In this document: one piece after another, positions 10,401 to 18,963 of the stretch
Position numbering within the stretch: the first letter of the stretch is position 1
How the letters are laid out: every line of letters begins with the position of its first letter
Assembly (NCBI GenBank): GCA_902491535.1
Contig: CABUHS010000009.1
Location: forward strand, 1 to 64,000
Direction of reading: 5' to 3'
From: an uncultured Eubacteriales bacterium
GTDB taxonomy: Bacteria > Bacillota > Clostridia > Oscillospirales > CAG-272
DNA: 64,000 nt
The notes under the pieces: model-generated
Seen by the model: only the letters and a program-made list of their open reading frames with translations
Database searches by the model: none
Told to the model about the DNA's origin: nothing
Translations under genes and position numbers: made by a program

Positions 10401-11120
10401 CTGGATGCCGAGAATCTGAAAAATACTGCTAAGTATGGGACGTCTGTCGGAGGAATTGTTACACGTGTTACCGAAAAGACTACGAAGCGCGGTGACAGGA
10501 TGGCATTTATTTCCCTTGAGGACGGCGGACCGTCGCTTGAGGCGATAATCTTCCCATCCGTTTATGAGACGGCAAGACCGTATCTTATAATGGGAACAGC
10601 GATTGTTCTTAAGGGAAAAGTAAATGTAGAAGATGACGGAGAGCATTTTGAAATATCGTTAATAGTCTCAGAGGTGATTCCATTGAACAGAACAGATTCA
10701 AACGTGTCTGAACACGGAGCCGGTGCAGCGCAGAATGTATCCGGTGAGGGATATTCTTTGCCGAAGCAGAGTTATACTGAAAACGGGCGGATGAATGCGA
10801 CTTATACTCCGGACGTTACTCAGCAAAATTATGCTGAAAAAGGATCGGTTGTTACTTCACAGCAGACAGTAATTGAGAAACTTTTTCTGCGTTTGCCGGA
10901 TCTTTCCGGTGAAAAATATAAAAAGACGGTGAATCTTCTGTCAATATTTACTGCCGACAGTATGCAGCTCGGAGGAGTTCAGGTGGCTTTGTATGACTCA
11001 TCGGAAAAAAGGTATCTTCCGTATGACGGCGGCCGTGTAATGCTGTCTAATGTTGTATTAAATGAATTTTGTTCAATGCTCGGACGTGAAAATGTCGTAC
11101 TCCGCAGAAAAGCAAAATGA
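7476..11120 (+). CDS. dnaE: DNA polymerase III alpha subunit DnaE
   Basis: 1214 residues. The N-terminal PHP domain begins at residue 3 (HLHLHSEYSLLDG, then ALTDHG). The palm catalytic motif PDFDIDFSDE starts near residue 404, the finger region with KSHAAAYS near 745 contacts the incoming nucleotide, helix-hairpin-helix segments follow, and an OB fold (GGIVTRVTEKTTKRGDRM) lies near 995. The tail beyond residue 1070 is low-complexity, then a short conserved C-terminal fold. The GTG start gives VHLHLHSEYS at the expected position, although the AAAGG upstream is rather far. This is the DnaE1/DnaE3-type lagging-strand or general replicase; polC is not in the window. Confidence 0.96.
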   Translation: MGFVHLHLHSEYSLLDGACRIGAIADAAAREGHSAVALTDHGVMYGAVSFYRACRERGVKPIIGCEVYVARRTRFDREHSIDGSSNHLVLLVKDEKGYRNLCHMVSLSFTEGFYSKPRVDIDLLREYSDGLIALSGCLSGRIPSDIVAGDFDDALRYAELLRDIFGEDNFYLELQDHGIPEQKTVNRALAEISKRTGIPLVATNDVHYIERSDARTQSVLMAIATASTLAEQRENGFQGTEFYYKSTSEMRMLFAQYADAVENTERIAERCNFDFDFSDTKLPRFVPDDGSTPQQMLRRLAFEGLERRVAAGQTVFCPGREREQYTERIEYELSVINRMGYDEYFLIVWDFVSYAKTHGVPTGPGRGSGAGSLVAYLIGITDIDSLKYDLLFERFLNPERVSMPDFDIDFSDESRGEVIKYVENRYGHDHVCQIVTFGTLKARAAVRDVGRVLEMPYRDVDRVAKLISPKDTITKALEGSELKKLYDGDPSVKTLIDTALSVEGMPRHTSTHAAGIVITDEPVDSYLPLAESCGTVVTQYDMDTVAALGLLKFDFLGLRYLTIISSAEKSIRENAPDFDITKIPEDDKAAFDLISRGDTSGIFQLESAGMRRMLGSFKPSCIEDIMAAIALYRPGPMESIPKYLASREGKKPDYIIPELEDIISDTCGCIVYQEQVMQICREIAGYTYGHADIVRRAMSKKKHGVMEQERIAFVDGAAARGHDRDKANALFDELVSFASYAFNKSHAAAYSVISYRTAWLKAHYRREYMAALLISVQDNTDKLAFYMNECREHGIAILPPDIAESGINFQVCKDGIRFGFAAIRNIGYSFAQEITAERSGSPFSSFYDFAKRMSGKLNKRQAESLIRSGVFDSQGINRSMLIDAYEQIIDDLSKRSMSGVDGQIGLFDLTYDEKTEKPVPDFVYRELPEFPLREKLAQEKENTGFYFSGHPLDDYRGDPVLCSAENITSLKLRFSLDAENLKNTAKYGTSVGGIVTRVTEKTTKRGDRMAFISLEDGGPSLEAIIFPSVYETARPYLIMGTAIVLKGKVNVEDDGEHFEISLIVSEVIPLNRTDSNVSEHGAGAAQNVSGEGYSLPKQSYTENGRMNATYTPDVTQQNYAEKGSVVTSQQTVIEKLFLRLPDLSGEKYKKTVNLLSIFTADSMQLGGVQVALYDSSEKRYLPYDGGRVMLSNVVLNEFCSMLGRENVVLRRKAK

Positions 11121-11235
11121 AAACTTGGGAATTTTCAGAATTTTCATCTGACAGCGGAAAATTGTTATGACAATATTAGATAACCATTCATAATATATTC
11201 AAATTGATGAATTATAATAGTGAAAATGGAGGTGT

Positions 11236-14200
11236 ATGCAGGTGAACGAACGTGATTCAGACGGACGCGAACATATAAATAAATCAAATTCTGCCGGAAT
11301 TCCGAAACGAACTGAAAAAGGTTCTGACGGTATAGAGGCGCAGCTTCCAAAGAGAACTGTGCAGCACGGTGAGAATATACGTCAGGAGCTTCCGAAACGC
11401 ACGGTATCCCGTAGCGGGAATATCCAGTCGGATATCCCGAAAACAAGCGCCGCTGCAAACAGCGGAACAGATTCTGTGCAGCGTACTTCCGACCGCATTG
11501 AAAGCACGGCTTCGGGACTGTCTGAACGTAAAGCTATGATTCCGTCAGACGGTCAGCGTAAAAGCGCCGCTCCGGGTGCTTCGGGTTTGCAAAAAAAGCG
11601 CATAGGTCAGAATCTTGCCGGAATCCGTGCAAAGGGCAAAGATGTGCGCGGACTTTATGCTCGTTCCGAGAGCCGCTCTTCCGGAGGACAGAACTCCGGC
11701 GCGGGTAGGACTGGAAAAACTACCGACTGGAATAAAGAAATACGAAAGTCTGCAAGAATTGCCGGAAAGGTATGTCTTAAGGTTCTTTCTTATGTTATGA
11801 ATATTTTGCTTACGCTGATGCTTGTCGGTATTATTGCCGGAACAATAATGGGTTGTGCTTTCCTTTATTATATAAACAACTATGTTGACGGAAGCATAGA
11901 TAATTTCGATATGTATATGAGCGAGCAGGATGCAAGTACATCAGTCTATTATATGGACTGGGAGGACAGGGCGAGCGGAATAGGTACGCCCGTTGAAATA
12001 GAGGATCAACGGCTTTACGCAAAGGAAAACCGTATGATCGTTTCGTACAACGATGTTCCGAAATATCTTATTGATGCATATGTTTCAACAGAAGATCACA
12101 GATTTTGGACGCATAACGGTGTTGACTGGATCAGGACGATACGGGCAGCCTTTAACTACTTTCTCGGCTCGTCGAGCTTCGGAGGCGCATCTACGATCAC
12201 CCAGCAGGTGGTAAAGAATCTGACTGAGAAGGACGATATTACGATACAGCGTAAGGTCCAGGAGATCATGTGCGCATTGAATCTTGAAGATGCTAAGGAT
12301 AAGACAGAGATAATGGAGCTTTATCTTAACCTTGTGTATTGCTCGAGAGGCTGTTACGGAGTTCAGTCTGCCGCATATGTTTATTTCGGTAAAGACGTCA
12401 GCGAACTTTCGCTTGTAGAATGTGTTGCGATTGGCGGTATTACACAGGCCCCTACAAAATATGATCCTGTTTCGAATCCCGAAAACAATAAACAGAAGCG
12501 TCAGAAAATGCTTGATAATATGCTTCATTACGGAAATATAACGCAGCAGGAGTATGATGAGGCATACAATGCCGATCTTGTTCTTAATTACAGTAAGGGC
12601 AATTCAACCACTTCAAGCGGATCTAATGTTTTCAGCTGGTATATGGAAGCTGTGTTTGATGAAGCAAATGAGCTTCTGCAAGAGACGAAGGGACTTTCGT
12701 ACCTCGGCGCGCAGAATTATATTTACAAAGGCGGTTTGCAGATAATTACTGCTATGGATCCGCAGATACAGAATATACTCGAAGATTATTATGAAAATGA
12801 TGCTAACTTCCCGCGTGTAAACAATTCCGGAGTTCAGCCGGAATCGTCTATGGTCATAATTGATCCGTATTCTGGAGACGTTGTCGGACTTGTCGGAGGA
12901 CGGGGACGCAAGACACAGAATCTTATTGAAAACTGTGCTACTGAAACACTGAGATCGCCGGGTTCATCTATAAAACCGATCTCTGTTTATGCGCCTGCGC
13001 TTGAATACAATGTCATAAATTACGGAAGTGTTATTGATGACAGTCCCGTAAATTTCGGAGAAGTAACAACAGATGCCAGCGGCAATAAGGTGTATTCGCG
13101 CCCTGACGGATATCCGCAGAACTATTCCAATACTTACAGGGGACTTACAAATATTGATTATGCGGTAACAAACTCGCTTAATACAGTGGCATATAAGGTG
13201 CTTGATATGCTTACTCTCGACCGTTCATTTGACTTTGTAAAAAACAAGCTCCATATGAACAGCCTTCTCGACGGTTATGTGACTAAAAGCGGTACGGTTC
13301 TGTCCGATAAAGACTATTCGGCACTTGCACTCGGAGGAATGAATTACGGTGTTACACTCCTTGAGATAACTGCCGCATATCAGATATTTCCTAACAGCGG
13401 AGTTTACAATACTCCTCATACCGTTCTTCAGATAAAAGATAAAGACGGAAACATTATTGTAGACAGAGGTATTGAAAGCGAAGTTGTTATAAGTGACCAG
13501 ACGGCGACAATTATGACAAAGCTGCTTGAAAATGTTGTCCGCCGCGGTACTGCAAGCTCGGTAACCCTTAAGAACAGGGTAGATGTTGCGGGTAAAACAG
13601 GTACAACCACAGATGACCGTGACCGTTGGTTTGTCGGTTATACACCCTATTATGTGGCAGGAGTATGGTTCGGATACAAGATGCCTCAGAGCCTCAGTGC
13701 GTTCTCTGCTTCTGTTCCTCCGTCTGCAAAGATATGGGACGATGTGATGAATAAGGTACAGGATATAATCGCACAGCGCTGTACCGAAAAGGGAGAGGCA
13801 CTGAAAACATTTGTTGATGCTCCCGGAATTATTGAATGCAATTACTGTATTGATTCCGGTAAGGCGTACGGCGATTCATGCCGTCACGATCCGAGAGGAA
13901 GCCGTGTTGCAACAGGATATTTTACACTTGCGACAATGCCTACCGATCCCTGCGATACACACGTAATGGTAGAATATGACGGAAACAGCGGTGTTGCAAA
14001 CTCTGGTTGTAAGACAAACAAGAAGGTAGCGCTTCTTAATATTCCGACAAGAAACTTCCCGATCCAGGTAAGGATCACAGATGCGCAGTATACATGGCGT
14101 GACATAGGTTCGTATGATTTCTGCACAGATCCGTCGCTGCCCTTCTACGCTGCCGCACTTACACCCGGAACCTATACAGGTATTACCGGCGGAGGTGTAC

Positions 14201-14322
14201 AGTTTAACAGAGGATGTCCGGATCACGGTAAAGCGGAGGAAACGACTGTTGCTCAGACAGAGGCTGCAACTGAGCCGCAGACAGATGACAATCCTCCGGA
14301 AACTCAAAAGCCTGCTGCATGA
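11236..14322 (+). CDS. Class A penicillin-binding protein (PBP1A-type)
   Basis: 1028 residues; bifunctional peptidoglycan glycosyltransferase/transpeptidase. An unusually long basic cytoplasmic region (about 1-180) carries 15-residue repeats beginning IPKRT/LPKRT from residue 22. A transmembrane helix lies near 185-211. The GT51 domain has STEDHRFW and the GASTITQQVVKNL segment. The transpeptidase has SSIK at 577-580, SLN at 647-649 and KTGT at 787-790. The C-terminal extension is cysteine-containing and ends in a Thr/Glu/Pro-rich tail. GGAGG at 11228-11232 favours GTG 11242 (9-nt spacing) over ATG 11236 (3 nt); the protein differs only by two residues. Confidence 0.94.
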   Translation: MQVNERDSDGREHINKSNSAGIPKRTEKGSDGIEAQLPKRTVQHGENIRQELPKRTVSRSGNIQSDIPKTSAAANSGTDSVQRTSDRIESTASGLSERKAMIPSDGQRKSAAPGASGLQKKRIGQNLAGIRAKGKDVRGLYARSESRSSGGQNSGAGRTGKTTDWNKEIRKSARIAGKVCLKVLSYVMNILLTLMLVGIIAGTIMGCAFLYYINNYVDGSIDNFDMYMSEQDASTSVYYMDWEDRASGIGTPVEIEDQRLYAKENRMIVSYNDVPKYLIDAYVSTEDHRFWTHNGVDWIRTIRAAFNYFLGSSSFGGASTITQQVVKNLTEKDDITIQRKVQEIMCALNLEDAKDKTEIMELYLNLVYCSRGCYGVQSAAYVYFGKDVSELSLVECVAIGGITQAPTKYDPVSNPENNKQKRQKMLDNMLHYGNITQQEYDEAYNADLVLNYSKGNSTTSSGSNVFSWYMEAVFDEANELLQETKGLSYLGAQNYIYKGGLQIITAMDPQIQNILEDYYENDANFPRVNNSGVQPESSMVIIDPYSGDVVGLVGGRGRKTQNLIENCATETLRSPGSSIKPISVYAPALEYNVINYGSVIDDSPVNFGEVTTDASGNKVYSRPDGYPQNYSNTYRGLTNIDYAVTNSLNTVAYKVLDMLTLDRSFDFVKNKLHMNSLLDGYVTKSGTVLSDKDYSALALGGMNYGVTLLEITAAYQIFPNSGVYNTPHTVLQIKDKDGNIIVDRGIESEVVISDQTATIMTKLLENVVRRGTASSVTLKNRVDVAGKTGTTTDDRDRWFVGYTPYYVAGVWFGYKMPQSLSAFSASVPPSAKIWDDVMNKVQDIIAQRCTEKGEALKTFVDAPGIIECNYCIDSGKAYGDSCRHDPRGSRVATGYFTLATMPTDPCDTHVMVEYDGNSGVANSGCKTNKKVALLNIPTRNFPIQVRITDAQYTWRDIGSYDFCTDPSLPFYAAALTPGTYTGITGGGVQFNRGCPDHGKAEETTVAQTEAATEPQTDDNPPETQKPAA

Positions 14323-14515
14323 CGGAGGTATGAGACAGGATGGGTCGTGTGAGTATGCATTTCTGTTTGGATAATTTTTGACGAATATAACATGCGGTCA
14401 AAAATCTTTCCGTTTTACGCAACATGGTTTGGCAATGAGCTAAAAACAGAAATACTTGCATGGAATATCTGACTAAAATAAAGCTTCGGAATAAAACCGG
14501 GCGTAAATAAAACAT

Positions 14516-14562
14516 AAAAGCGGGACGGGTCTCATATATTGAAAAGGGACCTGCCCGCTTTT
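14516..14562 (+). terminator. Rho-independent terminator after the PBP gene
   Basis: Arms AAAAGCGGG and CCCGCTTTT, with a further GGTC/GACC pair, enclose a loop of about 20 nt; the right arm ends in TTTT. It lies about 200 nt after the penicillin-binding protein gene, with no gene between. Confidence 0.7.
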
Positions 14563-14624
14563 GCGGTGTGCCCGAAACTTGTATGATGCAGAGGTATGCC
14601 TTTGCCGAAAGGAACGGTACAGCC

Positions 14625-15140
14625 ATGAAAACTAAAAAGCTATTTCCGAAAATACGTGCGGATCTTTGCAGAATAAATACAAAAACAACGATCATAGCTG
14701 CCGTGGCAGTTCTTATTATCGGATTTCTTGTATTTGTATCCGTGGGAAAAAGCAGGATATATTCCTGTCTGCTTCTTCCGTCATTTGCACCGCCTCGCAT
14801 TATCTTTCCGATAGTCTGGACGGTTTTATATTTACTTATAGGCGGATGCGCCGGAGCGGTATACGGAGTATGTGATAAATGCCTCGAAACACTCAAATAC
14901 AAAAGTCTTTTGTTTTTTGTACTGATGCTGTTTCTGAATTATGTATGGTATCCGGTATTTTTTGGCGCAGGAGCAAAATTTATTGCACTTATAATCTGCG
15001 GAGCGCTGATTGCTATTACTTTGCCGATAAGAGTGATGTTCGGTAAATTTTTTTATACGGCAAAACTGATAATGACAGTGTATCTTGTATGGCTGTGTTA
15101 TGCGTTTTTACTCTGTCTTGCTGTGGTGCTGATGAATTGA
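14625..15140 (+). CDS. tspO: TspO/MBR family membrane protein
   Basis: 171 residues from ATG 14625 (GAAAGGA upstream); an in-frame ATG at 14568 lies just after the terminator and is unlikely. Five hydrophobic helices are visible. The family pattern LPSFAPP (after helix 1), IVWTVLYLLIG and the aromatic LNYVWYPVFFG, then a Trp-rich last helix (YLVWLCYAFLL), agree with TspO, a translocator protein that binds porphyrins and related ligands. The N-terminal 30 residues are basic and cytoplasmic. Its role here is unknown; it appears to be a single-gene unit. Confidence 0.85.
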   Translation: MKTKKLFPKIRADLCRINTKTTIIAAVAVLIIGFLVFVSVGKSRIYSCLLLPSFAPPRIIFPIVWTVLYLLIGGCAGAVYGVCDKCLETLKYKSLLFFVLMLFLNYVWYPVFFGAGAKFIALIICGALIAITLPIRVMFGKFFYTAKLIMTVYLVWLCYAFLLCLAVVLMN

Positions 15141-15190
15141 ACCGATAAATGAAATAGACAGACAAAAAACGTCAAAAAAGTAATTTTGTA

Positions 15191-15219
15191 TTGCACTTAT
15201 ATAAAAAATCTGCTATTAT
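15191..15219 (+). promoter_or_regulatory. Sigma-A-type promoter for the GHL10 gene
   Basis: TTGCAC, 17 bp, TATTAT. It lies 93 nt before the ATG at 15312, in an AT-rich gap after tspO. Confidence 0.65.
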
Positions 15220-15311
15220 AGATAATGTGATATCCGAATGCATGCAGCATACGGATGTATGTGTTTTATATAAGAAGTCGCTTAAGTAACTCAAAGAACA
15301 AACGGAATAAA

Positions 15312-16568
15312 ATGAATAAAAGAAAACTTATATATACAGCGGCGCTTACGCTTGCCGCTGTAATAGTCGGCGCAATCGGTTCAGCGTGTTCACGTGCGGA
15401 ATATGACAGTCCTCAGGAAGATCATGATGTGCCTCCGGTTTCGGCAAAAGAAGAGCTTCGCGGTGTGTGGATAGCATCTGTATATAATATAAATTATCCG
15501 TCAGCCCGTGAACTTGACGCATCTGCTCTGAAAGCCGAACTGGACGGAATTATAAACTGTGCTGTCGAGAGCGGATTCAATACAGTATGTTTTCAGGCGC
15601 GTCCGTCCTGTGATGCATTGTATGACTCCGAAATATTTCCGGTATCTTCGGTAATATCTGCAAGCAGAGTACTTCCCGACGGGTTTGATCCGCTCGGATA
15701 TATTGTGACAGCGGCTCATTCAGCGGGACTTGATGTAATAGCATGGATAAATCCGCTCAGAGTAACAGCCTCGAAGTCAGACAGCCGCGAAGCGGCGTTT
15801 GCGCAGCTTTCGCAGGAAAGTCCGGCCGCACAGCATCCGGAATACTGTGTTTTTTACGGCGGCGGGCTATGGTTTGATCCCGGAATACCCGATGTCAGAC
15901 AGCTTGTTGCTGACGGTGTTCGCGAAGTTATCACTTCGTATGACGTTGACGGTGTAATATTTGACGATTATTTTTATCCGTATCCGTCTGACGGCGAGAT
16001 ATACGATGATTCCGAAAGTTATGCTGAATTCGGCGGAGGAAAAGAGCAGGGAGACTTCAGGCGCGGTAATGTCAATGAACTTGTAAAACTTTGCGGTGAG
16101 ACCGTAAAAAGTGTTAATACTGATTTGAGCTTCGGTGTTTCTCCTTTCGGGATATGGAGGAATTCTTCTTCAGATCCGAGGGGAAGTGATACTGCCGGAC
16201 TTCAGGCGTATGATACGCTCTACTGTGATGCGCTTGCATGGATAGACGGCGGATATATAGATTATATATCACCTCAGCTTTACTGGAGCGGAGATAATCA
16301 GAAAGCGCCGTATGATGTTCTTCTTAGGTGGTGGAGCGACGCGGTAAAGGGCAGTAACGTTAAACTTATTGTTTCACACGGTACGTATAAGATCTCCGAA
16401 TGGAACAGCTCGGATGAAATTATACGTCAGATCGCGGAATCGCGTAAGGTATCTTCATATGCCGGAGGTCTTCATTACGGCTACGCCGATATTCGTGACG
16501 ACACTCTCGGAATAAAAGAAAAGCTTACAGGATTGTATTCGGTATCGCCGTCCGATACAGCTCCGTAA
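15312..16568 (+). CDS. GHL10-type (DUF187) glycosidase-like putative lipoprotein
   Basis: 418 residues from ATG 15312. An N-terminal hydrophobic segment ends at Cys in IGSACS, a plausible but non-ideal lipobox. The mature part starts with the family hallmark ELRGVWIASVYNINYPS, followed by TIM-barrel features: FNTVCFQARPSCDALY, GLDVIAWINPLRV, DVDGVIFDDYFYPYP and YIDYISPQLYW. This is the YngK/GHL10 family, predicted glycoside hydrolases or peptidoglycan-related enzymes of the cell surface. The substrate is not known. It has its own promoter and is followed by a gap before mecA. Confidence 0.88.
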   Translation: MNKRKLIYTAALTLAAVIVGAIGSACSRAEYDSPQEDHDVPPVSAKEELRGVWIASVYNINYPSARELDASALKAELDGIINCAVESGFNTVCFQARPSCDALYDSEIFPVSSVISASRVLPDGFDPLGYIVTAAHSAGLDVIAWINPLRVTASKSDSREAAFAQLSQESPAAQHPEYCVFYGGGLWFDPGIPDVRQLVADGVREVITSYDVDGVIFDDYFYPYPSDGEIYDDSESYAEFGGGKEQGDFRRGNVNELVKLCGETVKSVNTDLSFGVSPFGIWRNSSSDPRGSDTAGLQAYDTLYCDALAWIDGGYIDYISPQLYWSGDNQKAPYDVLLRWWSDAVKGSNVKLIVSHGTYKISEWNSSDEIIRQIAESRKVSSYAGGLHYGYADIRDDTLGIKEKLTGLYSVSPSDTAP

Positions 16569-16843
16569 TCATCACAGATGCGGCTTGAGGACTCATTAAG
16601 ACGGAGATTCCGTATATAAATACGGCTGATATTCGGACATGAATTTTTTTATGAGGTACGCTGCGCGATAAGAGAATTACCATATATTTAGGGGTAGCAT
16701 TTTTCTTTCCGAACGCTTATAATGTAGGTAAGCGTTATAAATAAAAAAGGCTTAATTTTATTTGATAAAATACAGCGGATCATGACGTGCCGTAAGATGC
16801 AAGGCGGTATGATCCGAAGCTTTTCGGAAAGGATAGATACCTG

Positions 16844-17551
16844 ATGGAATTCATAATGATAAGCGACAGTAAGCTCAAGATCGCTCTCACACCTGCGGAT
16901 ATGAAAGAATATTCTCTCGACTGTGAAACGATAGATTATGACAAAACGGAGACACGGGCCGCGTTCTGGCAGTTTTTTGACGATGTTAAGCTGAGAACGG
17001 GCTTCGATGCGGCGTCTGACAGGATATTCGTTCAGATATATTCATCTGTCGGAGGCGGCTGTGAAATGTATGTTACCAAGATTGCGGATAAAACCGAAGC
17101 AGATGCCCGGGAGAATGATTCCGGATGCCCGGAAGAAGCGCCGCTGAGCATTGCCGTGAAGGATCCGGAACATGACGGCATCCGTGATGAATTCTTGCCG
17201 TCTTGTGAGAAAGACGGCATCAGTCCGGATAAGAAAACAAATGATAAAGCTTCTGCCGATCTGACACAGAGGTATATATACCGTACTGAGTCTATGGGCG
17301 AACTTCTCGGTCTTTGCGGATATCTTGTGGGGAGGAACGATATATCAGCAAGCGATGCATACTGCGATCCTTTGGGCGGAAAATATTATATTATGATCGG
17401 AACAACTGCACGCAGCGAACCTATTCCTCTTTCGGCATATCTTGATGAATACGGCGAACCTTGTCCGTCAGGTGCAGAAATGTATATATCCGAACATATG
17501 AACTGTATATGCCGTGAAAATGCTGTCGGCATACTTGCCGGACTCCTGTGA
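16844..17551 (+). CDS. mecA: Adaptor protein MecA
   Basis: 235 residues. The start MEFIMISDSKLKIALTP resembles the N-terminal substrate-binding domain of MecA (a lone GGAAAGGA precedes the ATG). A variable acidic linker spans about residues 85-145. The C-terminal domain, which in Bacillus binds ClpC and drives hexamer assembly, starts around YRTESMGELLGLCG and includes KYYIMIGT. MecA delivers substrates such as ComK to the ClpCP protease. No com or clp gene lies nearby. A TATAAT at 16718 lacks a good -35, so the promoter is unresolved. Confidence 0.87.
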   Translation: MEFIMISDSKLKIALTPADMKEYSLDCETIDYDKTETRAAFWQFFDDVKLRTGFDAASDRIFVQIYSSVGGGCEMYVTKIADKTEADARENDSGCPEEAPLSIAVKDPEHDGIRDEFLPSCEKDGISPDKKTNDKASADLTQRYIYRTESMGELLGLCGYLVGRNDISASDAYCDPLGGKYYIMIGTTARSEPIPLSAYLDEYGEPCPSGAEMYISEHMNCICRENAVGILAGLL

Positions 17552-17646
17552 TACGGCATATATAAAGGAGTAATACATAATACCGGGTGTTTCATCCGGA
17601 TGACGTTTTAAATGAAAAGACTTTATAGATTGAAAGGAAATAAAAA

Positions 17647-18219
17647 ATGGAACTTACGTGGGAAGCGCTCGAAGAAGAATGTAGGAACTGCCGTAAGTGT
17701 CAGCTCGGCGAAACAAGAACTAATTGTGTATTTGGGGCAGGAAACAAAAACGCCGATCTTATGTTTATCGGTGAAGCTCCGGGAGAAAAAGAGGATCTAT
17801 CCGGAGTACCGTTTGTCGGACCTGCAGGAAAGCTCTTTGATAAATTTCTCTATGCGGTCGATATATCACGCGAGGATGTATACATAGCTAATATGCTGAA
17901 ATGCCGCCCTCCTAGAAACCGCGATCCGCTTCCTGCCGAACAGGATCTTTGCATCGAATATCTGCGCGGTCAGGTGCGTCTGATAAAACCGAAGATGATA
18001 GTGTGTCTCGGAAGAATCTCCGCAATGAGGCTGATACGTTCGGATTATCGTATTACACGCGAACACGGAACATGGGTCAAAAAGGGAAATATGTGGATAA
18101 CTGCGGTATATCATCCGTCGCTTCTTTTGCGGGATCCCAGAAAAAAAGATGATATGTTGGTCGATATGAAAGCAATAAAAGAACGTCTTGACGCGCTTAA
18201 AGCAGGAATTGAACTCTGA
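17647..18219 (+). CDS. Uracil-DNA glycosylase, family 4 (iron-sulfur type)
   Basis: 190 residues, typical for type 4 UDG. It removes uracil from DNA to begin base-excision repair. Cysteines 15 and 18 (CRNCRKC) near the N terminus, one in NMLKCRPP near 86, and one in DLCIEYL near 102 would hold the [4Fe-4S] cluster. The uracil pocket motif GEAPGEKED lies at about 43-51 and the catalytic loop HPSLLLRDP near 160. AAAGGAAATAAAAA precedes the ATG. It lies 95 nt after mecA and ends in a gap with the promoter of the next gene. Confidence 0.93.
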   Translation: MELTWEALEEECRNCRKCQLGETRTNCVFGAGNKNADLMFIGEAPGEKEDLSGVPFVGPAGKLFDKFLYAVDISREDVYIANMLKCRPPRNRDPLPAEQDLCIEYLRGQVRLIKPKMIVCLGRISAMRLIRSDYRITREHGTWVKKGNMWITAVYHPSLLLRDPRKKDDMLVDMKAIKERLDALKAGIEL

Positions 18220-18348
18220 CATAGCTATTTGAAATATATGTTTTTATATGCGTATTTATGTTCAGGATGACTGCTTCTCATGTTAAGACAAACTTTGAAA
18301 TCCGAGGATCGGCGCAGAAATACGCCGCGCTTTTTGCAGAAAGCCCGC

Positions 18349-18377
18349 TTGACAAATTCTGTATGCTGTGATATACT
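18349..18377 (+). promoter_or_regulatory. Strong sigma-A promoter for the HPr-like gene
   Basis: TTGACA, 17 bp, TATACT, with TGTGA just before the -10. It lies about 72 nt before ATG 18449. Confidence 0.8.
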
Positions 18378-18448
18378 GTAAAAGACAAATTGTAAGTATT
18401 GTTATAGCTTCGGTTTGTAAATAAAAACAAGAGAGGACAGATACGGAT

Positions 18449-18673
18449 ATGAGAGTAAAGATCAATCTTGATACTATGACCGATATCAACGATTTTGTAA
18501 AGCTGATGACGGGATACGGCGGAAGTGTTTTTCTTACCGATAAAGACCGTCACTTTATTGTAAGCGCAAAATCAATGCTCGGAGCTATTTACTCAATGGA
18601 GTGGGGCGAGATATGGTGTGAATCGGAAGACGACATATACCATCTGCTCTCGCGCTTTATATCGCAGGAATAA
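18449..18673 (+). CDS. HPr-like protein lacking the phosphorylatable histidine
   Basis: 74 residues. The pattern of a short strand (MRVKINLDTMTDIND), helix, two strands and the segment SAKSMLGAIYS matches the HPr fold; AKSMLG corresponds to the conserved AKSIMG of PtsH. The active-site region GLHARPA of true HPr is absent, replaced by MTDINDFVKLM, and His15 has no counterpart. It therefore probably cannot carry phosphate from Enzyme I. Small PtsH-like proteins of this kind are common in Clostridia and their role is unknown. AGAGAGGA precedes the ATG and the gene has its own strong promoter. Confidence 0.75.
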   Translation: MRVKINLDTMTDINDFVKLMTGYGGSVFLTDKDRHFIVSAKSMLGAIYSMEWGEIWCESEDDIYHLLSRFISQE

Positions 18674-18767
18674 CGGCTGTAATATGCCAAGGCCCGATAT
18701 CGGCGCGTTAAAACAAATCCGGAACTGCGGGCGTTGTTCCGTAAATTCCGGCTGATTGTATAAATGA

Positions 18768-18810
18768 GGTCCGCTGCCGTTTGACAGTGTCACGGCGGCG
18801 GACTGCTTTT
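18768..18810 (+). terminator. Rho-independent terminator after the HPr-like gene
   Basis: Perfect 12-bp arms GTCCGCTGCCGT and, apart from one mismatch, ACGGCGGCGGAC enclose an 11-nt loop, followed by TGCTTTT. The sequence between 18674 and this hairpin holds no recognisable gene. Confidence 0.8.
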
Positions 18811-18963
18811 GTATCTGACACGGAAAAACATGTAAGCGGCTGTATATTTTACATACTGCGGTATTTTCCGAATTATGCGGACAGGCTGTTTGGGATCAGG
18901 CACGGTACAGATCGATAACATATTTATTTTACGCCGGATTACAGCGGAGGAACGGAGATAAAA

